Part shown: piece after piece, positions 12,804-24,060 of the stretch
Layout of the letters: the number at the start of each line of letters is the position of its first letter
Position numbering within the stretch: position 1 is the stretch's first letter
Assembly (NCBI GenBank): GCA_039720395.1
Contig: CM077833.1
Location: 12,957,133 to 13,021,132 of the forward strand
Source of the DNA: Liquidambar formosana
Taxonomy: Eukaryota > Streptophyta > Magnoliopsida > Saxifragales > Altingiaceae
Direction: 5' to 3'
DNA: 64,000 nt
Program-made: the position numbers and the translations under genes
Notes under the pieces: generated by a model
What the model was told of the DNA's origin: nothing
Seen by the model: the letters and a program-made list of their open reading frames with translations, nothing else
Databases searched by the model: none

Positions 12804-15800
12804 AAAAGAGCAGAGGAAAACAAAGAAAGGGCTTTTAGTTTTAAAAAGAGATGGCTACTGACTTTTAGAAAGAAAAAATAGGGAGTTATATGGAAAGGAC
12901 TTAAATAACATTTTCAAAGGAGATATTGAGGTTCCAAAAACAAAGAAATATCCGGAGAAAACGACATTCGAATATCGATTCAGAGAAATAAAGGAAATTA
13001 GTACCAAAATGTGAACAGTTTCGATGAAACTTTGGAAAATAATGAAATAAAATCTAATAAACAAATTAGAATCCAAATGTTGAAAATAAAATGGGTATAA
13101 GACAACTATGTGTTGTGTAAGGAGCGAAAAGTATGGGCCCTAAGCAAATAAAATTTACAAATTTTACAAAATTAAATTAAATGATATACTATGGTTATGA
13201 TAATAATTACGTACACATTACATACATAATTATTAGTGACAGATTGGGATTTGTTATTTTGTAAATGTACATTAGTTATGTTCAAACATGATATCAAGTG
13301 CTAAAAGAAATTGGTTGCACGACTCTTACAATCTTTAAAGATAGCCCTTTTTACTTTCCCATCAAATGATGGGGCTTTTATAACTAATGAGGGAGCACTC
13401 CAAGTAAAAGAAGCTTCTAACAAATTCTCCCAGTTTTACACCAATAATGGATCTCCATAGTGGGCCTTTCAGACTTTGATAAGCTCCTTCTTTTCGAGCT
13501 TTATCTCCACAAAGCAAAGAGATATTTATTGATGTTGATGATGTGATCATTTGCTAATTATTTATACTATTATATACATATATATATAAATGTTTAGGTG
13601 CTCAATGTCATGCATGTACAATGCCAATCGGGACCATTCGTGACAATCTCGCACCGGTGCTTGACAAACACGAATTGCCACAATTGGTATCACTGTCCAC
13701 ACCTTTGAGTAGCTAAACATTAGTATATATTTATATATATGATACTATTAATGTGCGTATATGCTTATGTACTAGACTACAAATCCACGTGAAGGCTGAA
13801 AAGCCTTCCATCTTACTTTGCAACTTTCCAAAAGTTGTACAACTTCATTTTAATGTAATACTTTGATATCTGTAAACAAATATCGGTCAATTTTTGGAAT
13901 AAAAAACAATACAAAAAAAGGAGAATAAAAGGTATATCACCACTTTCTAGTTGGAAAATTGCAAAAAAGATATTGTAACCGAGACTTATCCAAGACACTT
14001 CTAATAAGAGATATATCAATGGATATATTAACAAAATTGAAGATAGTTCAATCCTTGAATATATTGACATATCCTTGTCATAGCCTATTTTTTCAAAATT
14101 TTCTGAATCAAGGTATTCAACTATTCATATTGATTCTGAATCTGTATATTCCTAGCCAAAACCTTTCTGATGCTCCCAAGCCAAAAACATGATGAAGACA
14201 CTACTTGAACACAATGGAATAAAGTCATTCCTTTAGTATCGAATTGAGCTTGATAATAATGATATGTATATATAGAAATGCCCCACCATCCCTGTCTCCT
14301 ATTTTTTTAAGAATTTTCCAATAAGTTTCTGTGGGGTGTGTTGTAGTCATGTCTCGTGTCCATTACCAATCTACATAGAATAGGCCTCACGTATGAAGGT
14401 ATTAAAAAGCATAGAAGGCACACCTCTGACAAAGACTTGTCTCATTAGGTATGACCATGTGACCAACACTTCATTTCTCAAGCCATGGGATGTTCTCTAA
14501 CACCATGAAGAGAACCTCTAAAAACCTATTAACTAAAACACGTAGAACTTAAAACCAAGTTTTCTACATAAAGAGGGGAAAAAAAAAGATACAGTCAACA
14601 ACATATCCAGTCCTATCATATGAAATTGAGGGGTACCTTTTATTAATATGTGAGAAATTTTCCTATCATTTCGGAATCTTTGGTCTATTCTTTACAATTT
14701 GTCGAAGAATCACTAGAAACTCAAACAATCTTGCACAATTTTCTCACCAAACTATGAACTATTCCTCCCAACAAAATTTCTCTCAATATTTATAGTGACA
14801 TCACATCTATACAGCATTTCCTAAAGAAATAAAAAATAAAACTCTGAAATTCACATCACCTCATATATCAAATTATATACCAAACAAACCTCTCTATTGC
14901 CTTTCAAAGCAAATCATAACAAATTCTCAAACCTCCCCAATGTCAATTGAATATTCTAGTATAATTTAGATAATCACCAGATTGAATATCTTTCTCCAGC
15001 ACTTGTGGAGTAACAAAGAAAACTCGTTTAGCTTTCCAAAAGCATGCTCTTCTTGTGGGACTTATCTGACCTGTCATATCAATTGTCCATTCCTGCAATC
15101 AGTTGGATCCATAAGGTCTTAAACATGTAAATGATTCACATAACCAAAAATTTTAAATTAAAGACTGAGAATTCAAACTCTCTTGAAGAGTGAAAACAGC
15201 GTCTTACTTGTGGTATTCCAACAATATTATGGCATGCTTCTATTTGTTGCATGACAAGTGGACGAGAAGGAGCAGCAAAAACAATCTTTCCTGTCATGAA
15301 AAAATCAAGCACAGATGTCAATGATATGTAACTTGAACTTCAAGCTACACTCAATAAATAAAATAAGATCAAAACAGTTATAAAGAATGCAGGGGACTGG
15401 AACATCTAAGAGTTCATTAAAAAACCGATGATGATGATGATGACGAGATATATTTAATTAAAAATTAGTTCCTTTATGTGCTTATCAAATCATTCTACAA
15501 AGAGGCGATTAAACTAGCCAAAAGGCTATATATGAGAGTGCTCATATGAAAATATGTCAGATTGCAGATATGAACCATGATTCTAGCTTTTTCACTTTTT
15601 TTTTTAATATAACGGTGGAACCATCCCACAGCAAGGCCCTTTGGACCCACCCATGGGGAGACTAGCGCAACAACCGACTGCCATGGCCCCCACTTAAATC
15701 TTGGGTTGTCCTAGAGGAGAATTGAACCTATGACCGTGCACCTAACCACACAATCACAAGTTCGCATTAAAAAGCTTTTTCACATTAAATTGATTGTCAA

Positions 15801-17948
15801 TGCTTTATCAAGGACTCTGGATGTGGAAGTAATTCATAGAAGCTCATGGAAATAAAAAAGGAAAAAAGAAAATTACTGGAATACCAAATTTTATTCAACT
15901 TTAAACTCAATGTCAGTCATTTAAATAGTGATTTTGACATAGGAATTTTAAGGAAGTTACTAAAGCATTAATTAAATCATCAAAAGAGCTTTGTGAAGCA
16001 AGATAAAATTCATAACTTGCCTGTTAAGTTTCCGACCTAAAAACTTAAGCTATTAGGTAGAGTGCCCAAACAGGTATATGAAGCCATATCAAAGTCAATA
16101 TTTGATGTGAGATGTGGGACTTCCCAACACTCCTCATGGCCAAGCTTAACAAGGCAAGAATGGGCCTATCACATGGACAACAAAGATGAGCTCACAAACG
16201 AAACAGGCCCAAGAACAACCTGACTTTAATACCATAATAAGTTTCCAACCTACAAGCCTAAGCTATTTAGATGGAGGGCCCAAATAGGTATATGAAGATA
16301 GATTAAACCCAATATTTGGGTGATGTGGGATGTGGGACTTTCCAACATGTTACCAACCTAGAAGCCTAAGTTGTTAGGTGGAGGTTCTAAACAAGCCTAT
16401 GAAGTCATGTCAAACCTAATATTTGGACGCTGGACATGGAACTTTCCAACACTCTCCCTCACATCACATGAGCAACAAAAACAAGCTAACGAATATAACA
16501 ACTCAAGAACAAGCCTGTCACATGAGCAACAAAGACGGGCTAACAAATGAAACGGCTCAAGAACAACATGTTCTGCTACCACGTTAAGTTTCCAACCTAA
16601 AAGCCTAAGTTGTTAAGTGGAGGGTCCACACAAGAATATGACACAGTTATTGAAGTAAGGTCAAACCTTATATTTGGATAAAGTGAGGGTGAATCACCCA
16701 AACAGATATGAAGACATGTCAAACATAATATTTGGGCAATGTGGTATATGGTACTTTTCCAATACTCTCCCTCACATGCAGGCCTACAAGACAATAATGG
16801 GAGATGGAATCACGGACGGTATATGGTACTTTTCTAAAATGCGGATAAAATCTTTGGACATACAAAATCGAATGTAGCCTTTTAGCTCTCAAATTTTGAA
16901 GACTTCAAGGACCTCTATTCTGTATCTCTTCACCCCATGCCTTTCAAGAATACCATTATGTTTTTCAAAAAAATTTAATTTGGGGTTAGGAAAGCATGGC
17001 AGTATCTCTTCACCCAAAGCCTTTCTAGAATGTGTAGATTCAATGCAATAAATTTCACAATAAGAACACCAATATGCAAACTTCAAATACATGGACATCT
17101 ATTCTGTCCCATACATATCGGGACTTTGTTGACAGAAGTTACAAAGTTTTATTTTGAAAGAGTTTGCAACGAGAAATATATTTGAATATGGGTTAGTTTG
17201 TTAAAAATGTTCCCCAAAAACAAAAACAAAAAAAATCCTACAACATCTGTGTTATGTTTTTATATTTATTCATCACCTATTTAACACTCAAACTTTTCAA
17301 AGTGAGAGAAGCAATAAAATTCTTTATGTACCAATTTGCAACAACTGACTATATGTCACTTGTAGAAAATGATCCAAAACCAAACTAGGGTGCAACTACG
17401 TCATAAGTATTTCTTTAAGCTTAAAATTTCTGTTTCAAATCAACTCAACACATAAAACTTTAGATGTGATAGAGGATACACAAAAAGAATCCTATACCGA
17501 TGTTATTGCATCTATCTTGGTGTAAAAGTCACAGTTAGCAAATTAGAATACACCATAAGATACATAGCACAACATGAATGATAATACAAATTAATTATGA
17601 CATAGATAGGATTTGGACTAAGTAATTGTAAGTATCATGATAGGGAAGCATTACCTTCTGGAAACCATCTGAAGTAGTTATACATAACAACTGCAGCAAT
17701 AAGAGTTTTCCCTAGTCCTGTTGGCAATGCCACCAACGTATTTGAAAATAAAGCCGTCTTCGTTATAGAGAGTTGATAGTCACGAAGGGGAACATTAACT
17801 GTCGAATGAAAGACATACACTTAGTGTTGCAAAACTCTAAATAGAAAAATCTCTATGCAAATCAATCTCACAATCTTCAGTTCATAAATTCCAACTAAAA
17901 GCACTCCACTAGTAGATTAACTTCAAGGAAACTCTTGGGACATATCCC

Positions 17949-17979
<31 letters not shown>

Positions 17980-19055
17980 AAATGGAACCTCTTGGGAAAA
18001 ACCAAGAAGGATGCCTACTCGCAGAGTCGCAGAACAATGACAATGTGCAAATTAGATTTTTGTTCTCAAATACTATTTAAAAAATGACTAAATAAATGTA
18101 TTGATAATGATGACAATGAGTACAATTAAATACATTGATAATCATGATGATAACTAAATTTGTAAAAGAGCAGGATAATCAATTTTGCCACCAAAAACCA
18201 AAGAAACGAATCAAAGGCCAAAAATTTCCACCAGCACTCACCTTTACCCACTAACATCCAATCACTAAAACCCACATTCACACATTGATCATCCCAATTT
18301 GGCTACCACAACAACAACGTCAGTGCCAGAAAAAAAGAAGCCTAAAAACCACTGGTGAAATTTTTTAAAAATGACAAATATAGAAAGGTAAAAGTGCTTG
18401 ACACTGTTTCATGATACCAAGACAATCAATTGATTAACAATAACCAAATAAAAGAACCACAACTGCAACATATGCATTCAAGCCCATCTTTAGTCTTCAC
18501 CAAAAAACTACAACCCACTTGCCCACAACCAAAAACCAACAAAACTGCTAAATATATAAAGTGTTAAACCTGGGTATATCCAAGTTTTGGCTGCTTCAGA
18601 ATCAATGTCAATGCAGCATGCCCTCTCATCACCCTCAATCTCATCTTGCCCACTATCCCTAACAGCCCGATTCTCCGTAAAAGGCCTCAGCCCCGCCCTC
18701 CCTACAAAATTATCGAGGGTGGGTTGCCGAGAAGTGAGGGGTCTCTTATTGTTCTTGGAACACGGAATAGGATCAGCAGGAACTGAATGGGAAAATTCAA
18801 CTGGGCGAGAAGTAGATGGTTTCGTGGCTTGGCACGCAACATCGATCTCTCTAACAGCTGCTTCCCAGTCGAATCCCTATAAACAAGAATCAACGAGATC
18901 GATATACGATATATATACATATTTGATCTCTCCCTCTGTATATATGTGTGAATACATGTACATAGAGAGAGAGAGAGAGATTTTGAAAGGAGAGAGAGAT
19001 TAAATAAACTTACATCGTCGTCGTCAATGATTTCAACAGGAATGGTTGACGTCAT
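10214..19055 (-). CDS. FANCM: FANCM-like DEAH-box DNA helicase, exons 1-9 (N-terminal part)
   Basis: Nine exons join in frame with canonical GT-AG borders: 19014-19055, 18570-18876, 17655-17798, 15208-15290, 14978-15092, 10805-10896, 10618-10672, 10417-10538 and 10214-10327. They total 1074 nt, or 358 residues. The product has the superfamily 2 helicase core: Walker A PTGLGKT (residues 142-148), DEAH (244-247) and TAT (275-277), with the FANCM-typical [20 protein letters not shown] and [22 protein letters not shown] stretches. FANCM is a nuclear DNA translocase that remodels stalled forks and limits meiotic crossovers in plants. The start is the first ATG that opens into the acidic [14 protein letters not shown] segment. 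The helicase C-terminal half should follow but is not seen between 1 and 10213; either intron 9 is very long or the gene is cut. All exons seen are intact. Confidence 0.88.
10998..11055. repeat. Poly(T) tract followed by poly(G) tract
   Basis: About 29 T, then GTAAAAGA, then 21 G. It lies in the fifth intron of the FANCM gene. Long G runs are prone to assembly error, so the length is uncertain. Confidence 0.8.
11303..11530. mobile_element. MITE copy 2 (in FANCM intron 5)
   Basis: Same family as the element at 8497: it begins GGGTTTTCTTAACATGTGCC and ends with AAGAAACCCC. Between the ends are repeated 'atagaaaa' and 'gaaaatgcatag' words. Directly inside the left end, AACATGTGCCC and GGGCACATGTT form a hairpin (about 11315-11340). 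The other end repeats the pattern at about 11484-11505. Flanks are TA-rich. Confidence 0.65.
11860..11897. repeat. (GA)n microsatellite
   Basis: About 18 GA units with one interruption, in FANCM intron 5. Confidence 0.9.
12384..12730. repeat. AGCTC/GAGCT-rich dispersed repeat
   Basis: The words AGCTCA, GAGCTC and TTGAGC recur on both strands throughout about 350 bp, giving many short inverted repeats. There is no coding potential. This resembles a widespread type of plant DNA-transposon relic rich in AGCTCG words, but no termini were found. Confidence 0.45.
12764..12800. repeat. (GA)n microsatellite
   Basis: GAGAGAGCGAGAGA followed by a long GA run, in FANCM intron 5. Confidence 0.85.
12801..14977. 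other. Intronic stretch without recognisable features
   Basis: Rest of FANCM intron 5 up to exon 5. AT-rich, no recognisable exon, transposon end or RNA gene was seen. Confidence 0.5.
15585..15783 (-). mobile_element. SINE with 11-bp target site duplication
   Basis: A short element of about 177 bp (15596-15772) in FANCM intron 3 is flanked by the direct repeat AGCTTTTTCAC (15585-15595 and 15773-15783). Read on the minus strand it starts near a tRNA-like head, with GTGTGGTTAGGTGC as an A-box-like and GGTTCAATTCTCC as a B-box-like segment, and ends in an A run (a T run at 15596-15605 on plus). This is the structure of a tRNA-derived SINE inserted by LINE machinery. The duplication is still exact, so the insertion is not very old. 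Confidence 0.8.
16020..16880. repeat. Tandem dispersed repeat (family of 9525)
   Basis: Several imperfect units, starting near 16025, 16242, 16350 and 16585, each carry 'aagtttccaacctaaaagcctaag' or a variant, a 'ggtatatgaag' phrase and 'gatgtgggatgtggg'. Spacing is about 216-232 bp, with one half-length unit. It lies in FANCM intron 3 and is non-coding. Confidence 0.65.
17948..17978. repeat. Poly(A) tract
   Basis: About 30 A in FANCM intron 2. It may be the tail of an old retroposon, but no body or target duplication was recognised. Confidence 0.8.
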
Positions 19056-19141
19056 TGTACAATGGGATTGATTTGAACTCAATCAATGTTGTCTATTTCG
19101 GAGAGGGGCAGACTGCAGAGAGAGTGGGAAAAAACCCTCAC

Positions 19142-19179
<38 letters not shown>

Positions 19180-19361
19180 GCGGCAAAACTATAGGTGCGT
19201 TTTTTTTTTTTTTTCTCTCTTTAAAATAAAAAAAAAAAGAATAAAAAGCAAACGATTTTTTTTTTTTTTTTTTTTTTTTTGAAGTTGGGCAAATAGGTCC
19301 AAGATCACATACAGAGTAATTTTCAAAAATTAGATCCGACAATTTTTTTCCTTACTCACTT
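19056..19361 (-). promoter_or_regulatory. Short 5' region of FANCM, bounded by the MULE
   Basis: Only 306 bp separate the FANCM start codon (19055) from the outer end of the MULE at 19362. The interval holds a (GA)n run (19144-19176) and two long T or A runs (19200-19240 and 19257-19280). No clear TATA box was found. The core promoter and leader must lie here or reach into the transposon end. Confidence 0.4.
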
Positions 19362-21826
19362 GGCAAATTCTACGATACCTTATACTTTTTTTGGATACCA
19401 TACCCAAAACGTATGAGGACCATTAGATGGTGATCAAATTGATCTCAGCTATCGATCATTTTAGAAGTAAATAAACTAGTTACCTGCTTGGTAACTGGCT
19501 AACAAACTCCCATAAGGACGACTTAGCCCCCAGCTCCCATGAAGACAATTTAGCCCTAGACAGCTCCGTTGACGTCGTCGGCGAATTGGTCTCCATGGTT
19601 CACGCGTTCGACAACGAAGAGGCACTCCATACTTGATTGATCAATTCAGTAAGAAATTCTTTCTCACATTTTCTCTTTCATCTACTTTACTCTCTTTGTT
19701 AGTTTGTTTTCAAAACCCTAGCCGAATCCTCGACTCTATGATTGCAATCTTTGCTGACATTGACAATCTCTCTTCTCTCTTGCATATTGCTTTGACAACT
19801 CCAACCCTAACCTTCATTCTACCCCATTTTTGCAAATTTTTAAGAAGCAGAACATAGCTTCTAGTTTGATCCAACAAATTTTAAGGTTTGGCATTTCGTT
19901 TGAATACTTAAGGCTAGTTAGATTTGAAGCTCCTTCATTTTTAATTTTTGAATTTGTGTTTCGTGGTGCTTCACTTCTTGAACATTACAAAACATTTGAT
20001 TCAATGGAATTTTTCCCTTTACTTCAATTCATTATTGAATTTTGACCATTATGCATGCTAACTGTTTGATGAAATAGGCTTAAGAAATGTAACCCCATTC
20101 AATAGGGACCCATCCATATAATTACTTTATTTACTGTTATTCTCTAATCGAGTGGGATATCAATCCAACCGATTGGGACCTCTTTAAATAATTAGTTCCT
20201 TTTCTGCTATCCAAATCGATTGGGGTGTAACCCCATTCGATTGGGACCCATCCATATAATCACTTTTTTTAATGTTATTCTCTAATGTTATTCTTTACTT
20301 GTATGACTAGAGAATTTAGTCTTTTAGGCGAGATTGATGGAAACTTTTCTATTCTTGATCAATAAGTAATTTTTAATGCTTAGTTTGGTTGCCGAGAAAA
20401 TGTAGGAAAGGGGAAAAACAATTAAATTTTGTGTTTTCTTGTTTGGTTTACAAATTGTGAGAAGAAATACCAACTTAGCTAAATTGCAAAGTGATTAGAG
20501 AAAAAAAAGTGTTTAAGCTAAATTGCTAAGTGATTAGAAAAGAAAAAATGTTTGTTTTATTTTTCCTACATTTTCTTGGCAATCAGAAGTTAGTGCAAAT
20601 TGGCGCTTTTCTAAAATTTAATGCCTCAAGGGTAGCTCCCAGTCTCCCACTTGCCCCAGGGCACACTGTCTAAAAAATGGCTTTGAAAACACTAGTGGAG
20701 ACTATTATGTTAACAAAATTGGAAAGATTGAGAGTAGATTGGATTACAAAACCATAGCCAATATTAATGTGCAATGAATGCAAAATTATAGCCCATGAAC
20801 ATATTCTAATGACCCTATTTTGGACAATTGCAAAATTTCACTTAAAAAGCTCTATATATTTTTTTTCCTTTCATCTTTCTTTTTTCAGTTTGTTTGTTGA
20901 GAAAATCTTATTTATGGTGTGTTTGTTTGGTGAGAAATTGAAGAGAACAAAGTTGTAGATTCCTCTCTTCCTTCATCTATCTATTTGTCTATCCATCCCT
21001 ATTTGTCTGCGTTTACTGATTATGTGTATTTGCTTGGATAATAAAGGTTAGTGCTAGGTTGAAGTTTCATGACTGTATCTTTTTATTAGTTAAATAGACA
21101 AATATCCATTGAGTTTGTCAAATATCTATTAAAGTTAGTTAATTACTTAATTTTTTGTAAATATCCTGGATAGCTGGAATGGAGTTGATTTCATTTTAGG
21201 CCATATTGTAATTAATAAGAGTGTTGAACATCTACCCCCCTCACTTGGTTTGATGGGAGTCAGGTCAATCCATGTAGGAAGACAAACCCTAACTTTCAAT
21301 GGCTATAGATAGAGATTTCGAGATCGTAAGGAAAGATATATAAGGTCATTGGGCTAAAGCAAAACTCTCTTTCTTTGTTAAAAATCTCCTACACCAAGAT
21401 TTTAAAACCTTTAATTGTTGAACATTACATAGATGGAATTTTGCATATGAATCTGTTCATGTTAAACAAATTGTTGAACATTGAGCATTTAATGTGATGC
21501 ATGCTACCTGCTCGATGAAATAGGTTTGAGAAAATTTTTTGATAGAAAATTTACTATAAATTAGTAGATAAGAGTGTAAGTTTTAAGAATAATAAATCTT
21601 TGTTTTATGTAGACTGTTTTTTGGCAGTCCTAACTTGAAAAAGTTATTTTTTAAGTGCTGCGCACTTAAACACGTTTGGAATAACCCGTTTTATGCATAT
21701 TGTACATAATTTTAGATCATCATATTCAATATCTTTTGTTGATTCATAAGCGTCCGTGATGTTTGTCAAAATTTTTGTGGTATAATTTTTCTACAGGCTA
21801 GTAATTGCAATTAAACTAGATGGCAT
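19362..21826 (+). repeat. MULE left terminal inverted repeat
   Basis: Matches the complement of 36951-39430. It includes an exon-like segment near 19510-19640, repeats carrying ATCGATTGGG-type words at 20075-20300, and an open frame at 20767-20958 whose inverted partner is at 37854-38045. The inner limit is GCAATTAAACTAGATGGCA at about 21807-21825. Confidence 0.8.
19508..19640 (+). other. Exon-like segment inside the MULE inverted repeat
   Basis: Frame starting near 19515 reads DLAPSSHEDNLALDSS, then VDVVGELVSMVHAFDNEE. The right inverted repeat holds the same text in inverted orientation (about 39175-39280), reading DLALDS, then DELVSTVDMLNDEEPLHT, without the 27-bp insertion. It ends at a GTAAGAA donor-like site in both. 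MULEs often capture host exons; the source gene was not recognised. Confidence 0.4.
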
Positions 21827-24060
21827 TGACTGAATGATCTACAAATACCAAGTCCAAGCCCAACTATTTTAGTTTGGGCCAAAGCAGTCCAGGCTGATTA
21901 TCCAATTTGTTATACATCTTACTAATCATCGGCCCAAATTTTACACCCATAGATATACATATTACTAATATACCAATGTTTTTAGTTTACTACCCAATCG
22001 TGTATTAGTGTGATAGTTGAAAAATTAATATGATCCACCAATATTTATGTCATACGTATTCATCGACTTGTCCAACACCTAAACAAATCACATGATTAAC
22101 ATATCCTAGCCAAACAATATCCTCATTATCACACAAACATGGATATGCATAATACTTTTTAACAAAAAATTACATTTACAGATGAAGCAATCATCCCAAA
22201 CAAGGCACATGGTTCCTCATCTCATTCCGCTCATCAAGAATTAAATTGTGTGCCATCTGTCGTTGCAATATTTGTCTCTTTTTTATCAAGTTTTGTTGAC
22301 ATAAATTGATCACGTGCTTGTATGTACATAATGACCCAAAGGCTACAATCGCATCTGAACACATGAATACAAAATGTCATTTCAAAAATAAATTTTGTGC
22401 AATTTTCATAAACACGACACAATGTACGAAGAAAATAACTTTACCCATTCTCTTGCCGTGGCATGGGGGGTTTCGATGGGAAATTTGCTGAACTCATGTA
22501 AAGGTTTGTTCACTGCACGTGACATTTTGAACATCTCCTCGCAGAATATTACCTATTAACAACACTAGATGATCAATACTAAAATAACACCTAAGAGAAA
22601 CCTTTCATGTATGAATATCAATGACTAAAATGACCAATTTTCTAGCTGAATCTTTTTGGATCCGATTTCGCCTAGGGCTAGGAAGAGGATCTAGTATATG
22701 AAGCAAACATTGCTTCACTTTGATAGTGCACAATAACCAGTGCATCCCATCATCAGTAAAGGGGATATAAATCTAAATATATCATTAAAACTAGATTAGA
22801 AATCAATGCACCCACTTTGCAATGTGATGTAATGTCGAAGACAATTGTATGCCAATAAAGCTCTCGTACTTAGAGTATGTACAACCAGTTAGCCCAATAA
22901 AATAAATAACACATACACTCACACACGTGAAAGTTAACATGGGTAAACTCATTTGCCCCCAACATATGTGGCATTGATGATGTTGGTTCAAAAGCTACTA
23001 AGTAGTTTTAGTGTACTTATCATTTTTGCTACACCAGCTGCCATATGGGTAGAGTAAAAATAATTGTGAAAAATATGGAGTAAATAATATAAATCAATAA
23101 AACTTTATGAACAATCCTTGTTCATAAACAGCCACCTAATAAACATGTGCGAGATGATACTCCTCTTCATAGACCTTTTTTTTAAACTAAATTTGTGGGA
23201 CTAACTAATGGTTGCCAAATTGCTTACCAAGCCCATGATCAAACTATATTGTTGGGAATGTGAAAGGTCAATTAATTTCTGCATAGCCACATATTGTTCA
23301 GGGGAGGTCACGCTAGCTAATAATCAGTGGCATATTATACATATTATGAGGGATCGGGGATGGTATAAATTGTGGATGCTCCAATAGGGAGGGAGGTGAC
23401 GCTGAGGTATTTTGTTTGGTTATCTAGACAATATAGGCTTCTAAATGATAAACTGATGGTTCCTTACAAACCTCCTCGCAAGCACTCCAATGTACATCAG
23501 TAATACCATATCTCTTAACATGTCTGGACACATCTGCTTCTTCCTTCAAGACACAAGCCTATAAACAAAAAGGGAACTATCAGATACATTAAAACTCACA
23601 TCCAATGATGCAATTATGCATTACAATGGCAATGGAATTATTGAGAAATGAGTAGGCAAATACCACCTCACCATATCACCTCTCTCCTATTCAGTTGACA
23701 CAACCAAATTTATAATTTGTTCAACTCGAAAATTGAATAAACATTATATATAAAAAAAAGTAATAATAAACTACAACAAAATGATACACATATATTAGTA
23801 TGTAGTAATATGCTTACTTCCAAAGAGATCCATTCATTCGGTAGAAGTGAATGGATTGATCTACAAGTGGCAGTTTCATCATCAATCTTGACTAATAAAT
23901 CACTGTGAGAAATAAACAACATTTAATAACATGTGCATTTTTTACCTACATTAAATTAAGTGATTGATTGTAGACTTTATTGACAAACCTTTGTTCCAAT
24001 GAGCTACTAAAGATAAATGCGTGCATAGGGTCGCCCTTAAAATACGCAGCATGTTCCAAT

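Noticed and set aside
18587..19003. Long plus-strand open frame of 138 codons
   Set aside because: It is antisense to FANCM exon 2 and runs into GA repeats. The minus-strand reading matches FANCM and splices in phase.
20075..20300. CRISPR-like spaced repeats in the MULE arm
   Set aside because: Units are degenerate, AT-rich and shared with the opposite arm; this is plant DNA with minisatellite-like repeats.
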